Notes: a model not told the origin generated them from the letters alone. A stretch of DNA of 64,000 bases from Photobacterium sanguinicancri (GCF_024346675.1 NZ_AP024850.1:62001-126000); one strand, 5' to 3'; numbered from the stretch's first letter, positions 55,553-64,000 are shown. Numbers and translations are program-made.

Positions 55553-56350
55553 ATGGGCAGTCCAGTACGCTACAAAATACCACCGAAATTGCTCCAGCCG
55601 CTGTGGCTTCGCAGCCGAGAAAGCATGGATGATAATGGACTGATCTATGATCCTGTGGCGGCAGCGGCATGCAGCCAATGCCACCTTGTTCCTGATTGTT
55701 TATCGGGTAATGTTACCGAGCGTCAATTGCTGCACGCCACCTTAACTTTGCAATGCGATAAGGTGGTTTTACAGTTTCTACGCCGTAATCCCAATGGCTA
55801 CGTCATCAATGTGGGGGCAGGGCTAGATACCAGATTTTACCGACTAGATAACGGAAGATGCCGTTGGTTCGAGCTAGATACCGACGAGAATTTACTTTGG
55901 CGTGAACGTCTTTTTCATAAAAGCGAACGTTATACCATGCGCACTGGTTCTGTCACTGAACTGAGCTGGTTAAAAGCGCTCCCTGCCATGAATAATGTCC
56001 CTGTACTCTTGATGTGTGATCAAGCATTACTGCAATGCAATAACAGCCAACTGGCTCAGTTTATCCAACGTATTGGTTGTCATTTCAGTAAGCTTGAAGC
56101 GTGTGTTGTACTGGCAGGAGATGCATGTGATTCGTTATTAGCGCAAAAAATGGGGACAGAAAAGTACCAGCATGGCTTTGCTGAATCCGCCCAGCAGATA
56201 CTCAATTGGCTGCCTTGGGCTGAATTGGTGAGTTACCAAAGTCCTTTCGATCATCACTGCGGTCGCTGGCGTTCATGGCAGCGCTGGGTTGCCAAGATGA
56301 CTAGCTTAAAATATCGCCTGACTCCTGTTGTTGTTCACTTCCGCCTATAA
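55553..56350 (+). CDS. Class I SAM-dependent methyltransferase, leucine-carboxyl-methyltransferase-like
   Basis: A 265-residue protein. The SAM-binding motif reads VINVGAGLDTRFYRLD (about 84-99), followed by WFELDTDENLLWRERL, the arrangement of the LCM/PPM1-type family that also includes polyketide methyltransferases and bacterial TcmP-like enzymes. The substrate is unknown. Several cysteines near residues 40-50 (ACSQCHLVPDC) may bind metal or be coincidental. It sits alone between lexA and the oxidase operon, with a poorly placed GGGAG about 11 bases before the ATG. Confidence 0.8.
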   Translation: MGSPVRYKIPPKLLQPLWLRSRESMDDNGLIYDPVAAAACSQCHLVPDCLSGNVTERQLLHATLTLQCDKVVLQFLRRNPNGYVINVGAGLDTRFYRLDNGRCRWFELDTDENLLWRERLFHKSERYTMRTGSVTELSWLKALPAMNNVPVLLMCDQALLQCNNSQLAQFIQRIGCHFSKLEACVVLAGDACDSLLAQKMGTEKYQHGFAESAQQILNWLPWAELVSYQSPFDHHCGRWRSWQRWVAKMTSLKYRLTPVVVHFRL

Positions 56351-56572
56351 CGCCCTTTTTATCTAGCTACTTCACCTAAAGTCGAATGGTTTTGGGTGTC
56401 GCTTCGTTTGTTATCTCTCTATTTTTAAACTGGTAATTTATTGCACTATCGTCAGATCATGTCCTAAGTTAAATGTAAATGAAGTGTTAATTTGACGGCG
56501 GAAAAGGTATTTTTTTCCTGTCTCGACGCTTAGGGATATCGTCTTGTTGGTGTTACCAGGGGAGGGATCGGG

Positions 56573-57724
56573 GTGACAATTCGCCAATTGTTCTATGGGC
56601 TGTTTGCTGCCTTTTGGGCACTACCAGTTGCAGCCGAAACGAAAACCATGCCACTGAATATGACCCAAGGGGTCACCGACATTAGCCAGCAGGTTTTTGA
56701 TCTCCACATGACCATTTTTTACATCTGTGTCGTGATAGGGATCATCGTGTTTGGGGTCATGTTTTGGGCCATTATTCATCATCGTCAATCGCGTGGTGCC
56801 GTTGCCGCGTCTTTCCATGAAAGCACCAAAGTTGAAATCCTATGGACGCTAATTCCATTTGTGATTTTGATTGTGATGGCGATCCCTGCAACCAAAACCT
56901 TGCTGGCGATGGAAGATACGACGAAACCTGATCTGACTGTGCTGATCACCGGTTCGCAGTGGAAGTGGCACTACAGCTACTTTGACCAAGATGTTGAGTA
57001 TTTCTCGCTGTTAGCGACATCACCCGCCCAAATAGCCAACGAACGTGAAAAACGCGATAACTACTTACTTGAAGTCGATCGCCCTTTAATTCTGCCTATT
57101 GGTCAAAAAGTTCGCTTTCTTATTACTTCCCAAGATGTCATTCACTCGTGGTGGGTACCTGCTTTCGCGGTGAAAAAAGATGCTAATCCAGGCTTTATTA
57201 ATGAAGCGTGGACCCGTATTGAAGAGCCGGGTATTTATCGCGGCCAATGTGCAGAGCTGTGTGGTAAAGACCATGGCTTCATGCCGATTGTGGTGATTGC
57301 GAAAACTCAAGTGGATTACGAAGAGTGGTTACAAACCACTAAGGTTGCTCAGCAACAAGCCCGTGAAGAAGAGCAACGTTTGTTAGATATGCAGTTACCT
57401 ATGGATGAATTGATGGCGCTGGGTGAAAAAACCTATCAGACACGTTGCGCTGTGTGTCATCAGCAGGCAGGGCAAGGGATCCCTGGTGCATTCCCTGCGC
57501 TGGCTGGCCAGGGATTGTCGGTCGATAAAAGTAAGAAGCTTGAGCATATTTCGATTGTTGTACACGGTAAGGCAGGTACGGCGATGCAAGCTTTTGGCCC
57601 GCAGTTAAGTCTAAAAGAGATCGCGGCAGTGATCACTTACGAGCGTAACGCATGGGGAAATGATACTGGCGATACGGTGCAAGCCGCCGAAGTACAAGCC
57701 GTGTTGAATGGCGAGAATCTTTAA
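56573..57724 (+). CDS. coxB: Cytochrome c oxidase subunit II with fused cytochrome c domain
   Basis: Holds the CuA electron entry site of an aa3-type oxidase (caa3-like because of the fused haem). After a signal peptide (cleavage about residue 21) come two membrane helices (about 46-68 and 88-106) and a cupredoxin domain with ligands His191, Cys226, Glu228, Cys230, His234 and Met237. The C-terminal part contains a haem c motif Cys292-x2-Cys295-His296 and an axial Met near residue 332. The start is GTG with GGAGGG upstream. First gene of the oxidase operon. Confidence 0.96.
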   Translation: MTIRQLFYGLFAAFWALPVAAETKTMPLNMTQGVTDISQQVFDLHMTIFYICVVIGIIVFGVMFWAIIHHRQSRGAVAASFHESTKVEILWTLIPFVILIVMAIPATKTLLAMEDTTKPDLTVLITGSQWKWHYSYFDQDVEYFSLLATSPAQIANEREKRDNYLLEVDRPLILPIGQKVRFLITSQDVIHSWWVPAFAVKKDANPGFINEAWTRIEEPGIYRGQCAELCGKDHGFMPIVVIAKTQVDYEEWLQTTKVAQQQAREEEQRLLDMQLPMDELMALGEKTYQTRCAVCHQQAGQGIPGAFPALAGQGLSVDKSKKLEHISIVVHGKAGTAMQAFGPQLSLKEIAAVITYERNAWGNDTGDTVQAAEVQAVLNGENL

Positions 57725-57739
57725 GGGAGCAAGAGACCA

Positions 57740-59398
57740 ATGACGGATATGTTACGAGAGCAAACCGACGTTGAGCAGCCTGATTCGCCGCCATCCGAGA
57801 GTGAGCATTCAAACCATAACGAGGCGGGTCATGGCCATCATGAGCACCAGCATGGTCATCAACCTAAAGGGTTAATGCGCTGGGTGCTGACCACTAATCA
57901 TAAAGAAATCGGTTCGCTGTACTTAATGTTTAGCTTTGCGATGTTCTTGACGGGTGGTGCAATGGCGATGGTGATCCGTGCTGAGCTTTTTCAGCCAGGA
58001 TTACAGTTAGTTGAGCCTAACTTTTTTAATCAGATGACCACAGTTCACGGCTTAATCATGGTATTTGGTGCTGTAATGCCCGCTTTTACAGGGTTGGCGA
58101 ACTGGATGGTGCCTTTGATGATCGGTGCGCCAGATATGGCGTTACCGCGGATGAATAACTGGAGCTTTTGGATCCTGCCTTTTGCATTTGCCATGCTGCT
58201 GGCTTCGTTATTTATGGAAGGTGGCGGTCCCAACTTTGGTTGGACCTTCTATGCGCCGCTTTCCACCACGTACAGTCCAGCCAGTACGGGGTTGTTTGTC
58301 TTTGCGATTCATATCATGGGGATCAGTTCCATCATGGGGGCAATCAATGTGATTGTGACCATCATGAATCTACGCGCGCCAGGTATGACTTACATGAAGA
58401 TGCCGCTGTTTGTGTGGACATGGCTGATCACGGCATTCTTATTGATCGCGGTTATGCCAGTGTTAGCGGGTGCGGTCACCATGGTGCTGACCGATAAATA
58501 CTTTGGTACCAGCTTTTTTGATGCGGCAGGCGGGGGCGATCCTGTGATGTTCCAGCATATCTTCTGGTTCTTTGGGCATCCTGAAGTCTATATTATGATT
58601 TTGCCGAGTTTCGGTATCATTTCTGCCATTATCCCTGCATTTTCTCGTAAGAGACTCTTTGGTTATAGTTCGATGGTCTATGCGACCGCGTCGATTGCCG
58701 GGTTGAGCTTTTTAGTCTGGGCTCACCACATGTTCACCACGGGGATGCCCGTCGCGGCTGAACTCTTCTTTATGTATTGCACCATGCTGATCTCCGTGCC
58801 AACTGGGGTGAAGGTGTTTAATTGGGTGGCCACCATGTGGCGAGGATCGCTGACCTTTGAGGTGCCAATGCTCTTTGCGATCGCCTTTATCATCTTGTTT
58901 ACCATCGGGGGTTTCTCTGGCTTGATGTTGGCGATAACGCCTGCTGATTTCCAGTATCACGATACCTATTTTGTGGTGGCACATTTCCATTATGTGCTGG
59001 TGTCTGGAGCGATATTCTCGATCATGGCGGCAGCGTATTACTGGCTCCCTAAATGGACGGGGTACATGTTTGATGAGCGCTTAGCAAAATGGCATTTTTG
59101 GTGCTCGGTGGTGTCAGTTAATATTCTCTTTTTCCCTATGCATTTCCTTGGTTTAGCGGGGATGCCACGCCGTATTCCTGATTATGCGCTTCAGTTTGCT
59201 GATGTGAACATGGTGGTCAGTATTGGTGGCTTCTTGTTTGGCTTATCACAATTTATTTTCTTAGCTGTCATCATCAAATGTGTTCGAGGTGGAGAGCCTG
59301 CGGCCGCAAAACCATGGGATGGTGCCGAGGGGCTTGAGTGGACAGTGCCGTCACCTGCACCTCTTCATACCTTCTCGACGCCACCAAAAGTAGATTAG
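57740..59398 (+). CDS. coxA: Cytochrome c oxidase subunit I
   Basis: Catalytic subunit with haem a and the haem a3/CuB site, twelve membrane helices. The 552-residue protein carries the haem-a ligand His103 in TTVHGLIMVF, CuB ligands in WFFGHPEVYIMIL and the adjacent WAHHMF, and HDTYFVVAHFHYVL with the haem ligands of helix X. The His-Tyr pair is preserved, and the WFFGHPEVY motif includes the glutamate of the D proton channel. The N-terminal tail has eight histidines in residues 23-40. AAGGGAGC precedes the ATG, 15 bases after coxB. Confidence 0.97.
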   Translation: MTDMLREQTDVEQPDSPPSESEHSNHNEAGHGHHEHQHGHQPKGLMRWVLTTNHKEIGSLYLMFSFAMFLTGGAMAMVIRAELFQPGLQLVEPNFFNQMTTVHGLIMVFGAVMPAFTGLANWMVPLMIGAPDMALPRMNNWSFWILPFAFAMLLASLFMEGGGPNFGWTFYAPLSTTYSPASTGLFVFAIHIMGISSIMGAINVIVTIMNLRAPGMTYMKMPLFVWTWLITAFLLIAVMPVLAGAVTMVLTDKYFGTSFFDAAGGGDPVMFQHIFWFFGHPEVYIMILPSFGIISAIIPAFSRKRLFGYSSMVYATASIAGLSFLVWAHHMFTTGMPVAAELFFMYCTMLISVPTGVKVFNWVATMWRGSLTFEVPMLFAIAFIILFTIGGFSGLMLAITPADFQYHDTYFVVAHFHYVLVSGAIFSIMAAAYYWLPKWTGYMFDERLAKWHFWCSVVSVNILFFPMHFLGLAGMPRRIPDYALQFADVNMVVSIGGFLFGLSQFIFLAVIIKCVRGGEPAAAKPWDGAEGLEWTVPSPAPLHTFSTPPKVD

Positions 59399-59406
59399 GG
59401 GCGGTT

Positions 59407-59970
59407 ATGGCGAATCAAGATCTTCAAGACTCGGCCAAGAAAAAGCAGCGTTCAGTGTGGTCCTTAGTGATGATGGCTGTTGCGATGTTTGGTTTTGCTT
59501 TTGCACTTGTGCCGCTCTACGACGTGTTTTGCGATATCACTGGGATTAATGGCAAAACCTCGTCAACGCCTGCCGCAATCGCTGAGAATCGGATTGATAC
59601 CAGTCGAACGGTGACGGTTGAATTCGTGGCTTACATCAATCAGGGCATGAAGTGGACATTTACACCGCAAGTGACGCGGATGGAAGTGCACCCCGGTGAA
59701 ACCCATAAAATTGCTTATGCGGCGCAAAACCTGACTGCTAAAGCCAGTGTTGGTCAGGCCGTACCATCCGTTTCACCGGGACTGGCCGCCAAGTACTTCA
59801 ATAAAATTCAGTGTTTTTGTTTTAATCACCAGCCATTAGAGGCGGGTGCGTCAGCAGAGCTACCTTTGGTGTTTTATATCGATCCTGATCTGCCTGATGA
59901 CATTAATACGCTCACTTTAGCTTACACCTTGTATGACGCGCAGCCGACAGATACTGCGCAAACACAGTGA
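59407..59970 (+). CDS. ctaG: Cytochrome c oxidase assembly protein CtaG/Cox11
   Basis: Inserts copper into CuB of subunit I. The 187-residue protein has one N-terminal membrane helix (about 22-40), the YDVFCDITGINGKT segment with its conserved Cys, and the copper-binding CFCF pair in KIQCFCFNHQPLEAG, in an immunoglobulin-like periplasmic domain. The ATG at 59407 lies eight bases after the coxA stop; the longer upstream frame overlaps coxA and was rejected. Confidence 0.95.
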   Translation: MANQDLQDSAKKKQRSVWSLVMMAVAMFGFAFALVPLYDVFCDITGINGKTSSTPAAIAENRIDTSRTVTVEFVAYINQGMKWTFTPQVTRMEVHPGETHKIAYAAQNLTAKASVGQAVPSVSPGLAAKYFNKIQCFCFNHQPLEAGASAELPLVFYIDPDLPDDINTLTLAYTLYDAQPTDTAQTQ

Positions 59971-59980
59971 GGTTATAACA

Positions 59981-60919
59981 ATGGCAAACCCGTACGACGA
60001 ACACGATCAAGCGATGACACCGCTTCAGTCATCACAGGCTGAAACGAACCCTAACCATAAGCATGAAGCCTATTATGTACCCGCCACTAGTGCATGGCCC
60101 ATTGTGGGGGCTGTAGCACTTTTTTTGATTGCGCTCGGTGCCGGTTCAACCGTTGGTGGACTCATGGCTGGGCAGGGACCTTGGGTGTTGCTGGCCGGTG
60201 TTGGTCTCTTACTCATCATGCTGACGGGGTGGTTTAGGGATGTGATTCGAGAGTCGATGGGCGGCTTATACAGTGCGCAATTGGACCGCTCGTTTCGCCA
60301 AGGCATGAGCTGGTTTATTTTTTCCGAGATCATGTTCTTTGCCGCTTTCTTTGGCGCACTATTTTATGCGCGCATGATTGCGGTGCCATGGCTGGGTGGT
60401 GCAGGAAACAATGCAATGACCAATGCCGTGTTATGGCCCGAGTTTATTGCCCAGTGGCCATTGATTGTCACGCCAAGCGGTGGCGAGACACAGGCGATGG
60501 GGCCATTGGGTTTACCGCTTTATAACACGCTTATTCTGCTGACCTCATCGGTCACTATTCATATCGCCCACACCTCGTTAGAAAAAGATAACCGCCCTCG
60601 TTTAACCCTATTTTTATTGTTGACTGTATTGCTGGGGGGGCTGTTTGTTTACCTACAAGGGGTGGAATATATTCACGCTTATCAGGATATGGGTCTAACG
60701 TTAGATTCAGGTGTCTACGGTAATACCTTCTTTATGCTGACGGGCTTCCATGGGCTGCATGTCACCTTAGGTACCATCATCTTATTTATTGTGTGGTGTC
60801 GGGTACTCAAAGGGCATTTTAGTGCAGAAAAGCACTTTGCGTTTCAAGCGGGCGCTTGGTATTGGCACTTTGTCGATGTGGTGTGGTTGGGGCTATTCAC
60901 TTTCGTCTACATTCTTTAA
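59981..60919 (+). CDS. coxC: Cytochrome c oxidase subunit III
   Basis: Structural subunit of the aa3 oxidase, 312 residues with seven membrane helices. Typical blocks are GWFRDVIRES near residue 94, GMSWFIFSEIMFFAAFFGALFYARM, and the C-terminal GFHGLHVTLGTIILFIVWCRVLKG and AWYWHFVDVVWLGLFTFVYIL. The first 35 residues are polar. The ATG has GTGAGG before it and lies ten bases after ctaG. Confidence 0.95.
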   Translation: MANPYDEHDQAMTPLQSSQAETNPNHKHEAYYVPATSAWPIVGAVALFLIALGAGSTVGGLMAGQGPWVLLAGVGLLLIMLTGWFRDVIRESMGGLYSAQLDRSFRQGMSWFIFSEIMFFAAFFGALFYARMIAVPWLGGAGNNAMTNAVLWPEFIAQWPLIVTPSGGETQAMGPLGLPLYNTLILLTSSVTIHIAHTSLEKDNRPRLTLFLLLTVLLGGLFVYLQGVEYIHAYQDMGLTLDSGVYGNTFFMLTGFHGLHVTLGTIILFIVWCRVLKGHFSAEKHFAFQAGAWYWHFVDVVWLGLFTFVYIL

Positions 60920-60971
60920 TTGGCCATTTGAATGAGCATTGCAACTGCTGTGTTTAGACCTAGGTTGATGG

Positions 60972-61178
60972 CTAAAACGGGCGAGGATTAGGCTCAACGA
61001 GTCCTGTTGCAATGCCAATCAGCAATAATGCAAATACCACAACAGATAACCATAATCGGTGACCTAAGTAGCGAGAAAGCGGCACACCTTGGCGCTTGCC
61101 GAGCATCACAGGCAGTGCACGGAAAAGATTAAAAATGATGAATACCAACAAACAAACAACAAGGGCTTTGATCAGCAT
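60972..61178 (-). CDS. DUF2909 twin-membrane-helix protein, opposite strand
   Basis: A 68-residue protein with two hydrophobic segments (about 3-22 and 43-62) joined by a basic loop (LGKRQGVPLSRYLGHRLW). It matches DUF2909, found beside cytochrome oxidase genes in many gammaproteobacteria. It is encoded against the operon, between coxC and SURF1. CGGAG is at a good distance from its ATG. An assembly role is plausible but unknown. Confidence 0.82.
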   Translation of the reverse strand: MLIKALVVCLLVFIIFNLFRALPVMLGKRQGVPLSRYLGHRLWLSVVVFALLLIGIATGLVEPNPRPF

Positions 61179-61220
61179 GTAAACACTCCGGCAGGCAGTA
61201 ATCGGTTGATATGAGGTGGT

Positions 61221-61898
61221 ATGCGACGGATCGGATTCATACTTTTTACTGTGGCGGTAATGCTGACATTGGTCAAGTTAGGCTTGTGGCAATTAGCGCG
61301 GGCGCAAGAAAAAGAGGCATTAAGCCATGCCTTGAAGCACCGCAGTGAACAGATGTATTACAGCTTAGCTAGTTTGCCGAGCGATCCGCGATGGTATGGG
61401 TTAACGCTTCATGGGGCGTTTGAACACCGTTATGCCGTGCTGCTCGATAACCAAATTTATCGTGGTCGAGTGGGTTATCACCTGCTGTACCCCCTCAAAG
61501 TGAATAAGGATTGGGTACTGGTTAATCTGGGCTGGATTGCCGCGCCAACGTACCGTGAACAATTACCTGTTTTGCCTGAACATCATGGGGAATTACGCGT
61601 TGAGGGGATTATCGCACCGCCCTCACTAATGCCCACATTAGCAGCCCCCAGTGCAACGATAGAGTGGCCGCAACGGGTGCAAGTGATCGATTTAACTTTG
61701 CTATCTCAGCAGATGGATTTACCGCTTAAACCCTGGGTTTTACAAATCGATCCCGATAATGCCTTGGCGTTACAACAAACTTGGACCCCAGTCGTGATGG
61801 GGCCGCATAAACACTACGCTTATGCCGTGCAATGGTTTTTGATGGCGATGGCGATTTCTGGGTTAGCCTTCTGGTGGTTAAAAAGGACGAGAGCATGA
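61221..61898 (+). CDS. SURF1-family oxidase assembly protein
   Basis: Aids haem a insertion into subunit I. The 225-residue protein has a membrane helix at each end (about 4-20 and 202-218) and the SURF1 blocks LALWQLARAQEKE-like (LGLWQLARAQEKEAL), GRVGYHLLYPLKVNKDWVLVNLGWI (about 87-112) and the C-terminal HKHYAYAVQWFLMA. Its stop overlaps the next ATG (ATGA). Confidence 0.93.
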   Translation: MRRIGFILFTVAVMLTLVKLGLWQLARAQEKEALSHALKHRSEQMYYSLASLPSDPRWYGLTLHGAFEHRYAVLLDNQIYRGRVGYHLLYPLKVNKDWVLVNLGWIAAPTYREQLPVLPEHHGELRVEGIIAPPSLMPTLAAPSATIEWPQRVQVIDLTLLSQQMDLPLKPWVLQIDPDNALALQQTWTPVVMGPHKHYAYAVQWFLMAMAISGLAFWWLKRTRA

Positions 61899-62470
61899 GC
61901 AAACAAGGAAGCAAACGGAGTGCGTTGTTACTGTTGTTAGGCATATTTGTGTTGCCACTGTTGTTAGCTAAATTGGTGCTGGATTTGAATTGGTATCAAG
62001 GCGGGATCACCAATCGCGGTAAGTTACTGGATTCGCCGCTCACGCCGCAATGGTTGACCGAATTAGGCGGCAGTAAGGAAGGGCAATGGCGTCTGATTTA
62101 TTTACTGCCGGAACAGTGTGACAGTGCCTGCCAAGGTGCGTTATTCAATTTACGCCAAGTACCCGTTGCCGTAGGGGCGGGGAAAGATCGGGTTGATAGT
62201 ACGGTGCTGGTGGCGGAGTCGGCACAAGCGACATTGTCGACAGAAATACAGTCTCATCTTACGGGGATCAAATTGCTTTCTATCCCGCCTCATGTTGTTG
62301 CTCAAATTAATACGTTTGAATTTGGCACCAAAGCCATTTATATCGCCGACCCATTAGGGAATGTGATGATGGCTTACCCACTGGTCAGCGATAAAACGGC
62401 TATTTTGGCACAAGGGAAAGATGTGCTTCGTGATTTAAAGCGCTTATTGAAGGTGTCTAAAATCGGCTAA
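61895..62470 (+). CDS. SCO-like thioredoxin-fold membrane protein
   Basis: A 191-residue protein with one N-terminal membrane helix (about 10-28) and a periplasmic domain. It keeps a C-x3-C motif, Cys75 and Cys79 in EQCDSACQG, and a late IYIADPLGNVMMAYPL that resembles the SCO strand YLIDPxG, so a SCO1/SenC-like copper or thiol role in CuA assembly is suggested. The His normally found a few residues before that tyrosine is absent. Start codon overlaps the SURF1 stop by four bases; AGGACGAG ribosome binding site. Family assignment is moderate. Confidence 0.7.
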   Translation: MSKQGSKRSALLLLLGIFVLPLLLAKLVLDLNWYQGGITNRGKLLDSPLTPQWLTELGGSKEGQWRLIYLLPEQCDSACQGALFNLRQVPVAVGAGKDRVDSTVLVAESAQATLSTEIQSHLTGIKLLSIPPHVVAQINTFEFGTKAIYIADPLGNVMMAYPLVSDKTAILAQGKDVLRDLKRLLKVSKIG

Positions 62471-62479
62471 GGAGAGCCT

Positions 62480-63754
62480 ATGGCGAATACGACGTATCGA
62501 TATTTAGTGTACGCCACACTGGGATTGTCATTGATCGTGATTATTTTAGGGGCGTATACACGATTGACCGAAGCGGGGCTTGGCTGCCCTGATTGGCCTG
62601 GGTGTTATGGCACGTTGACGGTTCCTCAGACTGCGGAACAATTAGCTCAGGCGCAATTGTCCTATCCTGATGCGCCAGTTGAAGTTGAAAAAGCATGGAA
62701 TGAAATGATCCATCGCTATGTTGCTGGTTCTTTGGGGGTGTTGATCTTGCTGATTAACATTGCCTCTTGGCAACAAATATCCCGCCCTAAAAAACTGCCT
62801 ATTTGTTTACTCATTGTCGTGTGCTTTCAAGCAGCATTGGGCATGTGGACCGTGACATTAAACCTAATGCCTATCGTTGTGATGGGGCATTTGCTTGGTG
62901 GCTTTACGATTGCGTCACTTTTATTGCTGTTGGCTTTGCGAGTGCGACAACAAGCACGGCAGTTACACGCCTTGTTAGCATTGCCTTCTGATTCACTCGA
63001 TGCGCCCTCACCACCGTTAGCTAGCGGTGATGATCAAAAGTTGCAGCACGCCTTTAATGAATTAGATTTTGAAGTCAGTCGCCAGCCGATTTTGCCTGTT
63101 GATACGTTTGAACAATTTAACGAGAAGATTGTACGTGAACAAAACTGTCAGCAGCATGCGCCTTCTGACGCCGGATTGTCACAGTACCGCTCTCCGACAA
63201 GGCTACTCGTTATGATGGGCGTTAGTGTGTTGATTGTGGTGATTGGTCAGATCATGTTGGGAGGGTGGACCGCAGCGAACTATGCCGCGGTGGTCTGTAC
63301 CCAATTGCCGTTGTGCGAAGTCAATTGGTTAGCACAATATGATGTCAGCGCGTTTACGCCTATCCAACCTGAGCACGAAAGCTATCAATTTGGGGTGCTG
63401 GATTACTCTCAACGCGTCACTATTCATGTTACGCATCGTTTAGGTGCTGTCGTAGTCTGTGGATTTGTTGGGGTGTTGATTTGGCAACTGCTTCGTTATC
63501 CTCAATATCGTAGCTTAGCTGCGATATTGAGCGGAGTATTGGCACTGCAAATACTATTGGGGATCACCAATGTAGTTGCTCATTTACCACTCGCAATAGC
63601 TGTTGCCCATAACGTGGTGGGTCTGGGGCTATTACTGACCTTAGTGGCGATTAACTACCGACTGGCGCTGGATTATCGTCAGGCAAAGGACAACCCAGCC
63701 GCGCATGCGTTGGGCACGAAAGCATGGACAGCAGAGGAGCAGCATCATGGCTAA
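62480..63754 (+). CDS. ctaA: Haem A synthase CtaA/Cox15
   Basis: Oxidises the C-8 methyl of haem O to make haem A. The 424-residue protein has about eight membrane helices in two halves and conserved histidines in EMIHRYVAG (about 76-84), MGHLLGGF, HVTHRLGAVV and VAHNVVGLGL. The first half holds the GAYTRLTEAGLGCPDWPGCYG loop (about 22-42) with its Cys pair. A polar insert of about 80 residues (160-235) separates the halves. ATG with AGGAGAG upstream, nine bases after the SCO-like gene; it overlaps ctaB by eight bases. Confidence 0.93.
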   Translation: MANTTYRYLVYATLGLSLIVIILGAYTRLTEAGLGCPDWPGCYGTLTVPQTAEQLAQAQLSYPDAPVEVEKAWNEMIHRYVAGSLGVLILLINIASWQQISRPKKLPICLLIVVCFQAALGMWTVTLNLMPIVVMGHLLGGFTIASLLLLLALRVRQQARQLHALLALPSDSLDAPSPPLASGDDQKLQHAFNELDFEVSRQPILPVDTFEQFNEKIVREQNCQQHAPSDAGLSQYRSPTRLLVMMGVSVLIVVIGQIMLGGWTAANYAAVVCTQLPLCEVNWLAQYDVSAFTPIQPEHESYQFGVLDYSQRVTIHVTHRLGAVVVCGFVGVLIWQLLRYPQYRSLAAILSGVLALQILLGITNVVAHLPLAIAVAHNVVGLGLLLTLVAINYRLALDYRQAKDNPAAHALGTKAWTAEEQHHG

Positions 63755-64000
63755 GTCACAAGTATTTACCTCGCCCCGATCGCACGCGGCATCATCGGCA
63801 AAGCCAGCGTTATGGCAAGACTATCTCACTATGACCAAGCCCAAAGTGGTGGCTATGCTGCTATTAACCGCTTTGGTTGGGATGTGTTTAGCAGTTACCG
63901 GTATTCCTCCACTGAAGGCGGTTATTTTGGGTTTGGCGGGGATTGGCTTTCAGTCTGCTGCGGCCGCGGCGTTTAACCATGTCTTGGATCGTCGGTTTGA
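63747..64000 (+). CDS. ctaB: Protohaem IX farnesyltransferase CtaB/CyoE, 3' end missing
   Basis: Makes haem O from haem B for the oxidase. Only about 84 residues are in the window. After a polar start the chain reads DYLTMTKPKVVAMLLLTALVGM, typical of the family's first helix, and reaches the prenyltransferase aspartate motif NHVLDRRFD at the edge. The ATG overlaps the ctaA stop by eight bases with GAGGAG upstream. The remaining helices lie beyond the window. Confidence 0.92.
   Translation, partial: MAKSQVFTSPRSHAASSAKPALWQDYLTMTKPKVVAMLLLTALVGMCLAVTGIPPLKAVILGLAGIGFQSAAAAAFNHVLDRRF

Noticed and set aside
58712..58990. 92-codon ORF antisense to coxA
   Set aside because: His/Lys/Arg-rich shadow of a membrane-protein gene; no independent support.

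Overview
The window is a stretch of chromosome from a marine gammaproteobacterium of the Vibrionaceae. Gene products and order point this way: gppA-rhlB/trxA-rho, ubiD-fre, pldB-yigL/rhtB, rsmD/ftsY-ftsE-ftsX-rpoH, glpEG-glpT-glpR-glpD and ubiCA/plsB/lexA followed by an aa3-type cytochrome c oxidase operon. Moderate GC content, an unusually long UbiD and DUF3332 and FliL-like lipid- or membrane-linked proteins fit Photobacterium, Grimontia or Enterovibrio better than Enterobacteriaceae. The genus is an inference. I saw no tRNA, rRNA, CRISPR array, transposase or prophage gene; this is mostly core chromosome.

Layout. 1-5.7 kb: a truncated TraF-like outer-membrane protein, glutathione reductase, RlmJ and oligopeptidase A. 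5.8-12.1 kb: gppA-rhlB facing away from trxA-rho, then an unrecognised exported protein. 12.2-15.2 kb: ubiD, a 2Fe-2S ferredoxin and fre. 15.3-21.2 kb: EamA transporter, uspA diverging from ftnA-uspB, an MscS channel, a YhiN flavoprotein and a DUF3332 lipoprotein. 21.3-25.9 kb: aldehyde dehydrogenase-TetR operon with a clear operator, TapT, a COG3650-type lipoprotein and an EVE protein. 26-34.2 kb: yigL-pldB, rhtB, an EAL-HDOD protein, a second EamA transporter, an AbgT-family transporter and an acyltransferase. 34.3-39.5 kb: small conserved membrane or metal-binding proteins (DUF2500, HEPN-like, YhhN, DUF2007, YecH, YhgN, DUF1145), an 850-base AT-rich gap with a tiny membrane ORF, and rsmD. 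39.7-49.6 kb: ftsYEX-rpoH, then the glycerol-3-phosphate block. 49.7-55.3 kb: FliL-like, ubiC-ubiA, plsB, lexA. 55.5-64 kb: a methyltransferase and the oxidase operon coxB-coxA-ctaG-coxC-(DUF2909)-SURF1-SCO-like-ctaA-ctaB, which runs off the window end.

How the genes work together. Three ubiquinone genes (ubiD, ubiC, ubiA) and GlpD, which feeds electrons to quinone, sit beside a complete haem-copper oxidase operon containing its copper chaperone (CtaG), haem A makers (CtaB, CtaA) and assembly factor (SURF1). The glp block takes up glycerol-3-phosphate (GlpT), oxidises it (GlpD) and is controlled by GlpR, for which operators are visible before glpD; PlsB uses the same metabolite for phospholipids. 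FtsY and FtsEX handle membrane-protein targeting and division, RpoH the heat-shock response, LexA the SOS response (two SOS boxes visible).

The most unexpected signal is non-coding: between rpoH and glpE lie three exact DnaA-box matches, at least two near matches and a marked excess of GATC sites, an arrangement like an origin or a DnaA-titration site at a place where none is expected. Other points of note are a tandem C-terminal domain duplication in UbiD, a 26-residue membrane ORF beside a CRP-like site, a membrane-anchored HEPN-like protein, a 36-base tandem repeat inside ftsY and an SCO-like protein that lacks the expected copper-ligand histidine.
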